Below are positions 8,823 to 17,380 of a stretch of DNA of 64,000 bases, piece by piece. The notes under the pieces are model-generated. The model did not search any database. It saw only the letters and a list, made by a program, of their open reading frames with translations, and was not told where the DNA came from. Position numbers and translations under genes: made by a program. This DNA comes from Sphingomonas sp. AR_OL41 (lineage in GTDB: Bacteria > Pseudomonadota > Alphaproteobacteria > Sphingomonadales > Sphingomonadaceae): assembly GCF_029911635.1 (NCBI RefSeq), contig NZ_JARYTI010000002.1, positions 124,001-188,000 on the forward strand. The letters are read 5' to 3'. Positions within the stretch are counted from its first letter, which is position 1. Each line of letters opens with the position of its first letter.

Positions 8823-9203
8823 CTAGTGCTGGACCGGGAGCGTGCCGTTGTTCGTCGGCAGGGTCACGTTGGCCGCGCCGGACGAATAGGCGCCAGCGTC
8901 CTGCGGAAGCTGCGCACCGGGCTGCGGCGCCGCGTTACCCGCCGGCTTGACCGCCAGTGTCGGGTCGATCTTGGTGCTGTGACCGCCGGCGGCGTAGATT
9001 GCCAGGCCGATGCTGAGCACCACGAACAGCGAACCGAACACGGTCGTCAGACGGGTCAGCAGATCGGCCGCGCCGCGCGCCGACATCAGGCCCGACGGGC
9101 TGCCGCCCATGCCGAGTCCGCCGCCCTCGGAGCGCTGGACCAGAATCACGATGACCAGTGCAAGGGCAACGAAACCGTGAACGATGAGCAAAAACGTGAA
9201 CAT
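8823..9203 (-). CDS. secG: preprotein translocase subunit SecG
   Basis: A 126-residue SecG, the small accessory subunit of the SecYEG channel. Two membrane helices (FTFLLIVHGFVALALVIVILVQ and LTRLTTVFGSLFVVLSIGLAIYA) flank the conserved cytoplasmic loop RSEGGGLGMGGSPSGLMSARGAADLL. The C-terminal 50 residues are Pro/Ala/Gln-rich and likely disordered. I start it at 9203 (MFTFLL) because the longer frame upstream reads as non-coding sequence. It is followed by pyrG on the same strand. Confidence 0.93.
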   Translation of the reverse strand: MFTFLLIVHGFVALALVIVILVQRSEGGGLGMGGSPSGLMSARGAADLLTRLTTVFGSLFVVLSIGLAIYAAGGHSTKIDPTLAVKPAGNAAPQPGAQLPQDAGAYSSGAANVTLPTNNGTLPVQH

Positions 9204-9384
9204 GAAAAATCGATCATCCCGAGCGGCGAAGGCGGGCACATAGGCGACGCGCCGCCTGCGATCAACCGCGCGCGTCGCCTTAAAGCTGCAACATTTCGCA
9301 TCCGTCCTGAAACCAGGCGGGTGCGAGCGCGTTCTTCCCTGCAGCCACGGCGTATGTTCGCCGGGCCGTGTACAGAGTTGGACA

Positions 9385-9747
9385 ATGTCGGTGGCCAATC
9401 TTTTCGATCGATCTCTCACCAACTGGATGCAGTCGCTGGTCGACTATGTCCGTTCGGGTCAACCCGATCTGACCAATCGTCAGATGGCGCTGCTCCTGTT
9501 CGTCTATCTGGCGCCAGGACCGCACACCGTCCGGGGATTAGCCAATGTTCTCAACGTCTCGAAGCCCGTCGTGACACGCGCCTTGAACAGGCTCGGTGCG
9601 CTGGGCTATCTGCGCCGCCAGCGCGACGAAACGGACAAGCGCAACATCTTCGTGGCGCGCACGGCGGAAGGGGCAGATTTTCTTGCGGAATTCGGACAAT
9701 TCATCGGCGGTACCGTTCAGTCCGTCGCTCGGCGCGCGACCGCGTAG
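9385..9747 (+). CDS. MarR-family winged-helix regulator
   Basis: A 120-residue DNA-binding protein. The winged-helix part is visible: LTNRQMALLLFVYLAPGPHTVRGLANVLN (helices 1-3), recognition helix VSKPVVTRALNRLGALGYL, and wing RRQRDETDKRNIFVARTAEG. It is shorter than usual MarR proteins (about 140-160 residues), lacking much of the C-terminal dimer helix. It is divergent from secG and overlaps or abuts the SH3-like reading frame that leads into argC. Effector and targets are unknown. Confidence 0.8.
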   Translation: MSVANLFDRSLTNWMQSLVDYVRSGQPDLTNRQMALLLFVYLAPGPHTVRGLANVLNVSKPVVTRALNRLGALGYLRRQRDETDKRNIFVARTAEGADFLAEFGQFIGGTVQSVARRATA

Positions 9748-10054
9748 CAGCTTTGCGCTGCTCGGGCGCTCGCTGGCGCTCGACCCCCGCACGCATGCCG
9801 TGCGCCGTGACCTGGCCGATATCCGTCTCGCCGAGAGCGTCTTCGCACCGCATTATGCCGCACCGCGCGCGATGGTCGCGTTGCGCGAGGTGCTGATGCG
9901 CGTCGGCCCGCAGCACGACTCGGAGGTTATCGGCTCGCTCGGCGAAGGCGACCTGTTCGAGACGCTCGAACTTGCCGGCGGCAACGCGTGGGGCAAGGCG
10001 CCGCGGATCGACCTGGTCGGCTATGTCGACGCCGATGCATTGGGGATGGCATGA
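9683..10054 (+). CDS. SH3-like domain protein, N-terminal relative of C40 (NlpC/P60) peptidases
   Basis: The reading frame from about 9740 to 10054 encodes a conserved-looking block: LALDPRTHAVRRDLADIRLAESVFAPHYAAP, then an SH3-type segment with GSLGEGDLFETLELAGGNAWGKAP and GLVGYVDADAL-like end (here DLVGYVDADALGMA). From memory this is the N-terminal part of sphingomonad C40-family cell-wall peptidases; the catalytic NlpC/P60 domain is absent, since the frame stops and argC begins (ATGA overlap). The start is uncertain. I mark TTG 9683, which has GGAAGGGG about 10 bases upstream, but it overlaps the MarR gene by 65 bases. A truncated gene is possible. Confidence 0.5.
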   Translation: MRNSDNSSAVPFSPSLGARPRSSFALLGRSLALDPRTHAVRRDLADIRLAESVFAPHYAAPRAMVALREVLMRVGPQHDSEVIGSLGEGDLFETLELAGGNAWGKAPRIDLVGYVDADALGMA

Positions 10055-10980
10055 CGCTCTCGGTCTTCATTGACGGCGCAGCCGGCACGACCGGCCTTGA
10101 GATCCGCGAACGGCTCGCCGGGCGCGGCGAGATCACGACGTTCGAGCTGCCCGAGACCAAGCGCAAGAGCGTCAAGGCACGTGCCGAGGCGCTCAACGCG
10201 GCCGACATCGTCATCCTCTGCCTGCCCGACGATGCGGCGCGCGAGGCCGTCGCGCTGATCAACAACGGCACGACGCGCGTTATCGACGCATCGACGGCGC
10301 ACCGCGTCGCCGATGGCTGGACCTATGGCTTTCCCGAGCTCGAACCCGGACAGCAAGCGGCGATCGCCGAGGCGATGCGCGTGTCCAACCCCGGCTGCTA
10401 CCCGACCGGTTTCCTCGCCCTGGTTCGGCCGCTGATCCGCGCCGGCCTCGTGCCGGTCGACTGGACCTTCGCCGTCAACGCAATCTCGGGCTATTCGGGC
10501 GGCGGCAAGGCGATGATTGCCGAGTTTCAGGGGCCGAATCCGCCGCCGGCAGCGCGGCTTTACGCGCTCGGGCTGCTACACAAGCATGTGCCCGAGATGC
10601 AGAAGCATGCGCGCGTCGAGCATCCGCCGATCTTCATGCCCTCGGTCGCCAACACCTATCGCGGCATGATCGTCGAGGTGCCGCTGCCGCTGCACCAGTT
10701 CGTTCGTCGCCCGACGCTCGCGGCGTGCGAAGCAGCGCTGCGCGAGGCTTATAAGGATTCGCCGGTCGTCCGCGTCGTCGAGCCCGAGGGTGACACGATC
10801 GCCATCGAGAGCGACGCGGAGACCGACCGGCTGACCTTGCGGGTGTGCGGCAACGGCGAGGCCGGCCAGGCGCGATTGATCGCCACGCTGGACAATCTCG
10901 GCAAGGGAGCGGCGGGTGCTGCGGTGCAGAGCCTCAACATCATGGCAGGTTTCGACCCGATCGCGGGCCTGACGCTGTAG
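10051..10980 (+). CDS. argC: N-acetyl-gamma-glutamyl-phosphate reductase (type 2)
   Basis: A 309-residue ArgC, which reduces N-acetylglutamyl phosphate with NADPH in arginine synthesis. The N-terminus has the nucleotide-binding start FIDGAAGTTGLEIRERL, and the active-site cysteine is Cys116 in VSNPGCYPTG. The length of about 310 residues is that of the short type-2 enzymes. The ATG at 10051 overlaps the previous stop (ATGA). An upstream in-frame start at 9988 would add residues without family support. It is followed by a palindrome and the Entner-Doudoroff operon. Confidence 0.95.
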   Translation: MTLSVFIDGAAGTTGLEIRERLAGRGEITTFELPETKRKSVKARAEALNAADIVILCLPDDAAREAVALINNGTTRVIDASTAHRVADGWTYGFPELEPGQQAAIAEAMRVSNPGCYPTGFLALVRPLIRAGLVPVDWTFAVNAISGYSGGGKAMIAEFQGPNPPPAARLYALGLLHKHVPEMQKHARVEHPPIFMPSVANTYRGMIVEVPLPLHQFVRRPTLAACEAALREAYKDSPVVRVVEPEGDTIAIESDAETDRLTLRVCGNGEAGQARLIATLDNLGKGAAGAAVQSLNIMAGFDPIAGLTL

Positions 10981-11007
10981 CGGACGGCCTGACTACGTAT
11001 TCACATG

Positions 11008-11023
11008 GCCGTTCGCGAACGGC
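11008..11023. promoter_or_regulatory. 16-bp perfect palindrome upstream of zwf
   Basis: GCCGTTCGCGAACGGC is a perfect 16-bp palindrome with a central CG, 28 bases past the argC stop and 33 bases before zwf. The symmetry with a central CG step is typical of LacI/GalR-type operators, so it may control the glucose-catabolic operon. It could equally be a weak argC terminator; no U-run follows. Confidence 0.45.
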
Positions 11024-11055
11024 TCTGTTAGGCGCCCGGCGGCGATCACGAAGAG

Positions 11056-12528
11056 GTGGCAGGAACGATGCGCAATCCGGTGGGCAAGCTGCTGCTATTC
11101 GGCGCGACCGGCGATCTGGCGCAGCGCATGCTGCTGCCCTCGCTCTACGGCCTGCACGCCGATGGCCTGTTGCCCGAAGGCCTGACGATCACCGGTACGG
11201 CACGCTCGGAGAATAGCGACGCGGCCTATCGCACCTTTGCGAAGAAGGCACTCGACCAGTTTCTGCCGGAAGACCGCAAGGACGAGGACGCGATCAAGTC
11301 GTTCCTGCCCCGGCTGCACTACCAGGCGCTCGATGCCACCGACCTGGCGCATTACACGGATCTGGCGAAGAAGGTCGGCGACGTGACCGGCGGCCTCGCC
11401 ATCTTCCTGTCAACCGCGCCGTCGCTGTTCGAGCCCGTCATCCGCGGCCTCGAATCCGCCGGGCTCGCCGGGCCGACCGTGCGCATCGGCCTCGAGAAGC
11501 CGCTCGGCTACGACCTCGCCTCTAGCCGTGAGATCAACGACACCGTCGCGAGTGCTTTTCCCGAGGACCGCACCTTCCGCATCGACCATTATCTCGGCAA
11601 GGAGACGGTGCAGAACATCCTCGCGCTGCGCTTCGGCAATTCGTTCTTCGAGCCGGTGTGGAACGCGCAGGGCATCGACAACATCCAGATCACCATCGCC
11701 GAGACGGTCGGGCTGGAAGAGCGCGCGGGCTATTACGACACCGCCGGCGCGCTACGCGACATGGTCGCCAACCACATGCTCCAGTTGCTCGCGCTGGTCG
11801 CGATGGAGCCCCCTGCCCGTTTCGACGGCACCGCGATCCGCGACGAGAAGGCCAAGGTGTTCCGCTCGCTGCGCCGCATCTCCCCGATCGAGGCACCGCA
11901 GGTCACTGTGACGGGCCAATATGGCGCCGGCGCGTCGGGCGGCGAGATCGTCAAGTCCTACGTCGATGAACTCGGCAAGCCATCCACCACCGAGACGTTC
12001 GTCGCGGTCAAGGCGCATGTCGACAACTGGCGCTGGCAGGGCGTGCCCTTTTACCTGCGCACCGGCAAGCGCATGACGACGCGGCGCAGCGAGATCGCGA
12101 TCCAGTTCAAGGCGGTGCCGCACTCGATGTTCGCCAGTCGCGGCGGCCTGCTCCAGCCCAACATGCTGATCATCCGCTTGCAGCCCGAGGAGTATATCCA
12201 GCTGCTGGTGATGGCCAAGGAACCCGGCCTCGATCGCGACGGGGTCCGCCTGCGCGAGGTGCCGCTCAACCTCAGCCTCGATTCGGAATTCGCCGGGACG
12301 CGCCGCCGCATCGCCTATGAGCGGCTGCTACTCGACCTGATCGAGGGCGACCAGACGCTGTTCGTGCGCCGTGACGAGGTCGAGGCGCAATGGGAATGGG
12401 TCGACGCAATCCGCGCCGGCTGGACCGCCAACGACATGAAGCCGAAAAGCTACGCCTCGGGCACCTGGGGCCCCTCGGCCGCGATTGCGCTGACCGAGCG
12501 CGACGGTGTGACCTGGCAGGACGATTGA
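11056..12528 (+). CDS. zwf: glucose-6-phosphate 1-dehydrogenase
   Basis: A 490-residue Zwf, which oxidises glucose 6-phosphate to 6-phosphogluconolactone with NAD(P)+. The Rossmann motif is LLLFGATGDLAQR, and the substrate site with catalytic histidine is RIDHYLGKE. Full family length. The start may be GTG 11056 or ATG 11068; the latter has AGGA close upstream, and only four residues differ. It opens the Entner-Doudoroff operon, with pgl 40 bases downstream. Confidence 0.96.
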   Translation: MAGTMRNPVGKLLLFGATGDLAQRMLLPSLYGLHADGLLPEGLTITGTARSENSDAAYRTFAKKALDQFLPEDRKDEDAIKSFLPRLHYQALDATDLAHYTDLAKKVGDVTGGLAIFLSTAPSLFEPVIRGLESAGLAGPTVRIGLEKPLGYDLASSREINDTVASAFPEDRTFRIDHYLGKETVQNILALRFGNSFFEPVWNAQGIDNIQITIAETVGLEERAGYYDTAGALRDMVANHMLQLLALVAMEPPARFDGTAIRDEKAKVFRSLRRISPIEAPQVTVTGQYGAGASGGEIVKSYVDELGKPSTTETFVAVKAHVDNWRWQGVPFYLRTGKRMTTRRSEIAIQFKAVPHSMFASRGGLLQPNMLIIRLQPEEYIQLLVMAKEPGLDRDGVRLREVPLNLSLDSEFAGTRRRIAYERLLLDLIEGDQTLFVRRDEVEAQWEWVDAIRAGWTANDMKPKSYASGTWGPSAAIALTERDGVTWQDD

Positions 12529-12568
12529 TCACCCCGCTCGCATGTTGAGAGGGGCAAAGGAGTGACTG

Positions 12569-13276
12569 ATGAACGACGAGATCGAATGGTGGGACTATGA
12601 CGACGCCGAGGAGATGGCCGCGGCCGTCGCCGGCGATATCGCCTTCATCATCGAAAGCGCGATCGATGCGCGGGGCGGCTGTGTCGTTGCGCTTTCGGGC
12701 GGCAAGACCCCGGTGCCGATCTACGCCAAGCTCGCGCAGGCCAAGCTCGACTGGAAGCGCGTGACGATCGTGCCGACCGACGAGCGCATCGTGCCGCTCG
12801 GCGATCCGCTGAGCAACGTGACGATGATCGCCAAGACCTTCCTGCCCAAGGGCGCGCGCGTCATGCCGATCGTGCCGACCGCGACCGCCGACTACAAGGC
12901 GGCGGGTCGTTCGGCCGATGCGCTGATGCAGGACCTGCACTGGCCACTCGACCTGTGCCTGCTCGGCGTCGGTGCCGATGGCCATACCGCCTCGATCTTT
13001 CCCGGCCCCGATTTCGACGAGGCGCTGAGCGGCCCGAACGAACGCCGCGCGCTCGGCGTGATGCCCGACCCGCTGCCGTCCGAAGCGCCGGTGGCGCGTG
13101 TCTCGCTGTCGCGCGCCGCGATCGTCTCGGCGCGCGCGCTGCTGATCGCGGTGACCGGCGACGCCAAGAAGAAGATCATCGAGGCGGCGATCAAGCAGGG
13201 CCCTGCCTCGGCCTATCCGATCGGCCGCGTTCTTGCCGATGCCGAACTGCCGGTCGACATTCACTGGGCGCCGTGA
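12569..13276 (+). CDS. pgl: 6-phosphogluconolactonase
   Basis: A 235-residue Pgl of the DevB/NagB-like fold, which hydrolyses 6-phosphogluconolactone to 6-phosphogluconate. Visible motifs are VALSGGKTP near the N-terminus, the block VTIVPTDERIVPLGDPLSN, and LCLLGVGADGHTASIFPG, which carries the catalytic His. A ribosome site (AAAGGAG) precedes the ATG. Its stop overlaps the GTG start of edd (GTGA), so the two are translationally coupled. Second gene of the Entner-Doudoroff operon. Confidence 0.95.
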   Translation: MNDEIEWWDYDDAEEMAAAVAGDIAFIIESAIDARGGCVVALSGGKTPVPIYAKLAQAKLDWKRVTIVPTDERIVPLGDPLSNVTMIAKTFLPKGARVMPIVPTATADYKAAGRSADALMQDLHWPLDLCLLGVGADGHTASIFPGPDFDEALSGPNERRALGVMPDPLPSEAPVARVSLSRAAIVSARALLIAVTGDAKKKIIEAAIKQGPASAYPIGRVLADAELPVDIHWAP

Positions 13277-15090
13277 CCCTGCACTCCGACATCTCCGCCG
13301 TCACCGATCGGGTGATCGAGCGCTCGCGGCCGACGCGCGAGGCGTATCTCGCGCTGATCCGTCGCGAGCGCGACCAGCATGTCGCGCGGCCGGCGCTCGG
13401 CTGCGCCAACCTCGCGCACGGCTATGCCGGGACCGAGGAAGATCGCGATGCCATGAAGACCGGCAAAGCGATGAACATCGGCATCGTCAGCGCCTATAAT
13501 GACATGCTCTCGGCGCACGCCGTCTACTATCGCTACCCCGAACAGATGAAGGTCTGGGCGCGCGAGGCCGGCGCGACGGCGCAGGTCGCCGGCGGTGTGC
13601 CCGCAATGTGCGACGGCGTGGCGCAGGGCTATGCCGGGATGGAATTGTCGCTGTTCAGCCGCGACACCATCGCGCTGTCAACCGCGGTGGCGCTCAGCCA
13701 TGGCATGTTCGAGGGTGCCGCGTTGCTCGGCATCTGCGACAAGATCGTGCCGGGCCTGCTGATGGGTGCGCTGCGCTTCGGTCACCTGCCGATGGTGCTG
13801 GTGCCGGGCGGGCCGATGCGCACCGGCACGCCCAACAAGGAGAAGGCCGCCGTCCGTGAGGCCTTTGCCGAGGGCAAGGTCGGCCGCGACGCGCTACTCG
13901 AGGCCGAGATCGGCGCCTATCATTCCAAGGGCACCTGTACCTTCTACGGCACGGCCAATTCGAACCAGATGATGATGGAGGTGATGGGCCTTCACATCCC
14001 CGGGGCCGCCTTCGCCAATCCGGGCACTAAGCTGCGCCAGGAACTGAGCCGCGCCGCCGTGCACCGCCTCGCCAAGATCGGTTGGGACGGCGACGATTAT
14101 CGCCCGCTCGGCCTGTGCGTCGACGAGAAGGCGATCGTCAACGCCGCGATCGGCCTGCTCGCCACGGGCGGCTCGACCAACCATCTGATCCACCTGCCCG
14201 CAATCGCGGCGGCGGCCGGCATCCTGATCGACTGGGACGATGTCGACCGGCTGTCGCGCGCCGTACCGCTGATCGCGCGGGTTTATCCCAATGGCGCCGC
14301 CGACGTGAACGGCTTCGAGGATGCCGGCGGCATGCCCTATGTCATCCGCGAACTGCTCGGTGCCGGGCTGCTTCACGGTGACCTGCTGACGGTCGGTGGC
14401 GATGACATGACCGACTATGGCAAGCGGCCGGTGGTCGAGGGTGATGCGCTCGCCTGGCAGGATCCCGGAGCCAGCGGCGACGACACGATCCTGCGTCCCG
14501 CCGCCGCGCCTTTCGCCTCCGAAGGCGGCTTCCGCATTCTCGCCGGCAATCTCGGCCGCGCGTGCATCAAGGTCAGCGCGGTCGAGCGCGATCGCTGGGT
14601 GATCGAGGCACCGGCCCGCGTGTTCCACGATCAGCTCGACGTGCATGCGGCGTTCAGGGCCGGCGAACTCGACCGCGACGTCGTCGTCGTGGTGCGCTTT
14701 CAGGGGCCGCGCGCCAACGGTATGCCCGAACTGCACAAGCTCACCCCGCCGCTCGGCGTGCTGCAAAATCGCGGCTTCCGGGTCGCGCTGGTCACGGATG
14801 GCCGCATGTCGGGCGCGAGCGGCAAGGTGCCGTGCGCGATCCATGTCAGTCCCGAGGCGCTCGGCGGTGGCCCGCTCGGCAAGGTGCGCGACGGCGACAT
14901 GATCCGGCTCGACGCCGTGGCTGGTACGCTCGAAGCCTTGGTCGACCCGGGGGAATGGGCGGCCCGCTCGTTCGTCGAGGCGCCAGCGCCGACGGTGGGC
15001 ATGGGACGCGAACTGTTCGCGCTGTTCCGCGGCGCGGCGAGTGAGGCGGAAAAGGGCGGATCGCCCTTGCTCGCGGCGATGGGCTGGTGA
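13273..15090 (+). CDS. edd: phosphogluconate dehydratase
   Basis: A 605-residue Edd of the IlvD/Edd family. It dehydrates 6-phosphogluconate to 2-keto-3-deoxy-6-phosphogluconate with an iron-sulfur cluster. Family blocks include NIGIVSAYNDMLSAH, GVPAMCDGVAQGYAGMELSL, LGICDKIVPGLLMGAL, FYGTANSNQMMMEVMG, and the C-terminal LVTDGRMSGASGKVP. I start it at GTG 13273, which overlaps the pgl stop (GTGA) and gives the normal length; a longer upstream frame inside pgl is spurious. It overlaps glk by four bases. Confidence 0.96.
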   Translation: MTLHSDISAVTDRVIERSRPTREAYLALIRRERDQHVARPALGCANLAHGYAGTEEDRDAMKTGKAMNIGIVSAYNDMLSAHAVYYRYPEQMKVWAREAGATAQVAGGVPAMCDGVAQGYAGMELSLFSRDTIALSTAVALSHGMFEGAALLGICDKIVPGLLMGALRFGHLPMVLVPGGPMRTGTPNKEKAAVREAFAEGKVGRDALLEAEIGAYHSKGTCTFYGTANSNQMMMEVMGLHIPGAAFANPGTKLRQELSRAAVHRLAKIGWDGDDYRPLGLCVDEKAIVNAAIGLLATGGSTNHLIHLPAIAAAAGILIDWDDVDRLSRAVPLIARVYPNGAADVNGFEDAGGMPYVIRELLGAGLLHGDLLTVGGDDMTDYGKRPVVEGDALAWQDPGASGDDTILRPAAAPFASEGGFRILAGNLGRACIKVSAVERDRWVIEAPARVFHDQLDVHAAFRAGELDRDVVVVVRFQGPRANGMPELHKLTPPLGVLQNRGFRVALVTDGRMSGASGKVPCAIHVSPEALGGGPLGKVRDGDMIRLDAVAGTLEALVDPGEWAARSFVEAPAPTVGMGRELFALFRGAASEAEKGGSPLLAAMGW

Positions 15091-16061
15091 GCATGGACCT
15101 GGTCGCAGTCGATATCGGCGGGACGCATGCCCGCTTCGCCATTGCCGAGGTGGCCGACGGCAAGGTCGTCTCGCTCGGCGAGGCAGTGACGCTCAAGACC
15201 GCCGAATATGCCTCGCTGCAGACCGCCTGGCAGGCGTTCGGCGAGCAACTTGGCCGGCCCATGCCGCGCGCCGCGGCGATTGCGGTCGCCTCGCCGATCG
15301 GTGGCGAGATCATCAAACTGACCAACAATCCGTGGATCATTCGCCCCGCGCTGGTCAAGGAACGGCTGGCCGTCGACGATTATGTCCTGATCAACGACTT
15401 CGGCGCGATCGGTCATGCCATCGCGCAGGTACCCGACGATGCCTTTGTGCACCTCTCTGGTCCCGATACACCCTTCCCGGCCAACGGCGTGCTGACCGTC
15501 TGCGGCCCTGGGACCGGGCTCGGTGTGGCACAGATCCTACGCACGCCACACGGCTATCACGTCCTCGAAACCGAGGGCGGCCACACTGATTTCGCCCCAC
15601 TCGACGCGCTGGAGGATGCGATGCTCAAGCGGCTGCGCAAGACCTTCAACCGTGTGTCGACTGAACGGATCGTCGCCGGGCCGGGGATCGTCACGATCTA
15701 CGAAACGCTGGCCGAGATCGAGGGGCGTGCTGTGCAGCGGCTCGACGACAAGGCGATCTGGACGCAGGCACTTGAAGGTCAGGACAGCCTCGCGCTCGCC
15801 GCGCTCGACCGTTTCTGCCTGTGCCTCGGCGCGGTGGCGGGCGATCTTGCGCTGTCGCACGGCGCCAGCGGTGTGGTCATCGCAGGCGGTCTCGGCTTGC
15901 GCCTCAAGGACCGTCTCGCCCGCTCCGGCTTTGGCGAGCGTTTCACCGCCAAGGGCCGCTTCCAGTCGATGATGGCGGCGGTGCCGGTCAAGCTCATCAC
16001 CCACCCCCAGCCCGGCCTGTTCGGCGCCGCGGCTGCCTTTGCCCAGGATCAAGCACGATGA
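15087..16061 (+). CDS. glk: glucokinase
   Basis: A 324-residue glucokinase of the bacterial Glk (ROK-unlike) family, which phosphorylates glucose with ATP to feed the pathway. Visible motifs are the phosphate-binding start LVAVDIGGTHARFAIAEV, the sugar-binding region INDFGAIGHA, CGPGTGLGVAQI, and ETEGGHTDFAP. Start GTG 15087 overlaps the edd stop; ATG 15093, two codons later, is equally possible. It overlaps eda by four bases. A kinase inside the operon suggests that glucose enters unphosphorylated. Confidence 0.95.
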   Translation: MSMDLVAVDIGGTHARFAIAEVADGKVVSLGEAVTLKTAEYASLQTAWQAFGEQLGRPMPRAAAIAVASPIGGEIIKLTNNPWIIRPALVKERLAVDDYVLINDFGAIGHAIAQVPDDAFVHLSGPDTPFPANGVLTVCGPGTGLGVAQILRTPHGYHVLETEGGHTDFAPLDALEDAMLKRLRKTFNRVSTERIVAGPGIVTIYETLAEIEGRAVQRLDDKAIWTQALEGQDSLALAALDRFCLCLGAVAGDLALSHGASGVVIAGGLGLRLKDRLARSGFGERFTAKGRFQSMMAAVPVKLITHPQPGLFGAAAAFAQDQAR

Positions 16062-16663
16062 CCGATATCGCCGACATCATGCGCACCAGCGCCGTCATCC
16101 CGGTGCTGGTGATCGACGACGCCGCCACCGCTCGACCGCTCGCCGAGGCGCTGGTCGCCGGCGGCCTGCGTGTACTTGAGGTGACGATGCGCACCGACGC
16201 AGCGCTCGACGCGATCCGCGCGATGAAGCAGGTCCCCGGCGCGATCGTGGGTGCCGGCACCGTCGTCAATGCCGATCAGTTCGAGCAGGTGATGGACGCC
16301 GGAGCCGAGTTCATCGTTTCGCCCGGCCTGACCGAGCGGCTCGCCACGCCGATCATCGCCAGCGGCGTGCCCTTCTTGCCCGGCATCGCCAATGCCGCCG
16401 ACATCATGCTCGGGCTCGAACTTGGCCTGACGCACTTCAAGTTCTTTCCTGCCGAGGCGAATGGTGGCCTCAAGGCATTGAAGGCGCTCGCTGCACCTTT
16501 CTACCAGTGCAGCTTCTGCCCAACAGGTGGCATCACCGAAGCAAGCGCGCCCGAGTGGCTGGCCTTCGCGCCGGTACTGTGTGTCGGCGGCAGCTGGGTA
16601 ACCGGCGGTTCGATGACCGATGTCGAGACCAAGGCGCGTGCGGCAGCGGGTCTGCGCGGCTGA
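16058..16663 (+). CDS. eda: KDPG aldolase (2-dehydro-3-deoxy-phosphogluconate aldolase)
   Basis: A 201-residue class I aldolase that cleaves KDPG into pyruvate and glyceraldehyde 3-phosphate, the last step of the Entner-Doudoroff route. The Schiff-base lysine is Lys128 in THFKFFPAEANGG, and the catalytic glutamate is Glu41 in VLEVTMRT. The ATG at 16058 overlaps the glk stop (ATGA). The next gene begins four bases after its stop, so the operon continues. Confidence 0.96.
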   Translation: MTDIADIMRTSAVIPVLVIDDAATARPLAEALVAGGLRVLEVTMRTDAALDAIRAMKQVPGAIVGAGTVVNADQFEQVMDAGAEFIVSPGLTERLATPIIASGVPFLPGIANAADIMLGLELGLTHFKFFPAEANGGLKALKALAAPFYQCSFCPTGGITEASAPEWLAFAPVLCVGGSWVTGGSMTDVETKARAAAGLRG

Positions 16664-16667
16664 CGGC

Positions 16668-17252
16668 ATGCACGCCGCAATCTCCTGCGGTGGCTGCGGC
16701 GCACATTTCCCGCCGGTCGACGGGCCAACCCACCCCTATATGACGGGGAGCCCGGGGTGCTGGGCCGCCTATGGCGCGGTCCTCGCACGCGAGTATCAGG
16801 ATCCGGTGCTGTTTCGCGCCAGCCACCGCCTGACCGTCGATGCCTATGCGTTGCAACATCCCGGCGATCCGGCTGACGGGCGGGCCGTACGATCCGTGTG
16901 GCTGCATTTCGCCGCGCTCGACGCGATTTTGGGACGGGGCCGGACGCATGCGCAGGCGACAGCTTTGCTTCAACAGCTGGCAGGAACGGATTTTCCGGCA
17001 CTACCGGCTCGCACAGGCGCGTGGCGACTGACGGCTGCCGACATCACCGTGTCAGGCCATGTCGCCGATGTAGAAGCCTGGGCCCGCGAGGCTTATGCCG
17101 GTTGGCGCGGGCTGCTCGGTGCGACCATGGTAGCGCTCAATCTTCCTGCCGGACCTTCGCCAGCGCAGCACTCTCGCGCTTCAACGGGCGGCTGTACGGG
17201 AAGGCTTCCCGAACGGTGTGGGAGAGACCGGCTGGCATCGCGGTGTCGGTGA
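16668..17252 (+). CDS. DUF5946-like protein with N-terminal zinc-ribbon-like motif
   Basis: A 194-residue protein that I match by pattern to DUF5946. Near the start it has CGGCGAHFPPVDGPTHPYM and SPGCWAAYGAVLAREY, a possible metal site (Cys, Cys, His, Cys), followed by HRLTVDAYALQHPG and an alpha-helical region. Function is unknown. It starts four bases after eda, so it is probably co-transcribed with the Entner-Doudoroff genes. The last 35 or so residues (from about LPAGPSPAQHS) look unlike a protein domain, and the natural end may have been lost by frameshift. Confidence 0.7.
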   Translation: MHAAISCGGCGAHFPPVDGPTHPYMTGSPGCWAAYGAVLAREYQDPVLFRASHRLTVDAYALQHPGDPADGRAVRSVWLHFAALDAILGRGRTHAQATALLQQLAGTDFPALPARTGAWRLTAADITVSGHVADVEAWAREAYAGWRGLLGATMVALNLPAGPSPAQHSRASTGGCTGRLPERCGRDRLASRCR

Positions 17253-17380
17253 CGGGGCATCGGCTCGTCAGCCACACCAAGGATTGGTGCGGGCCGGCCG
17301 GCTGGTGCATGCTGGTGTCGCTGCGGCGGCTGGGTCGGGTGTGAACCTCGTGGCGCGCGCCGGATTGCGCCGGATCGCTC

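Noticed and set aside
6888..9896. A 1002-codon open frame on the plus strand
   Set aside because: It runs antisense to pyrG and secG, which have complete motifs. Long stop-free antisense frames are expected in GC-rich DNA, and the translation has no domain pattern.
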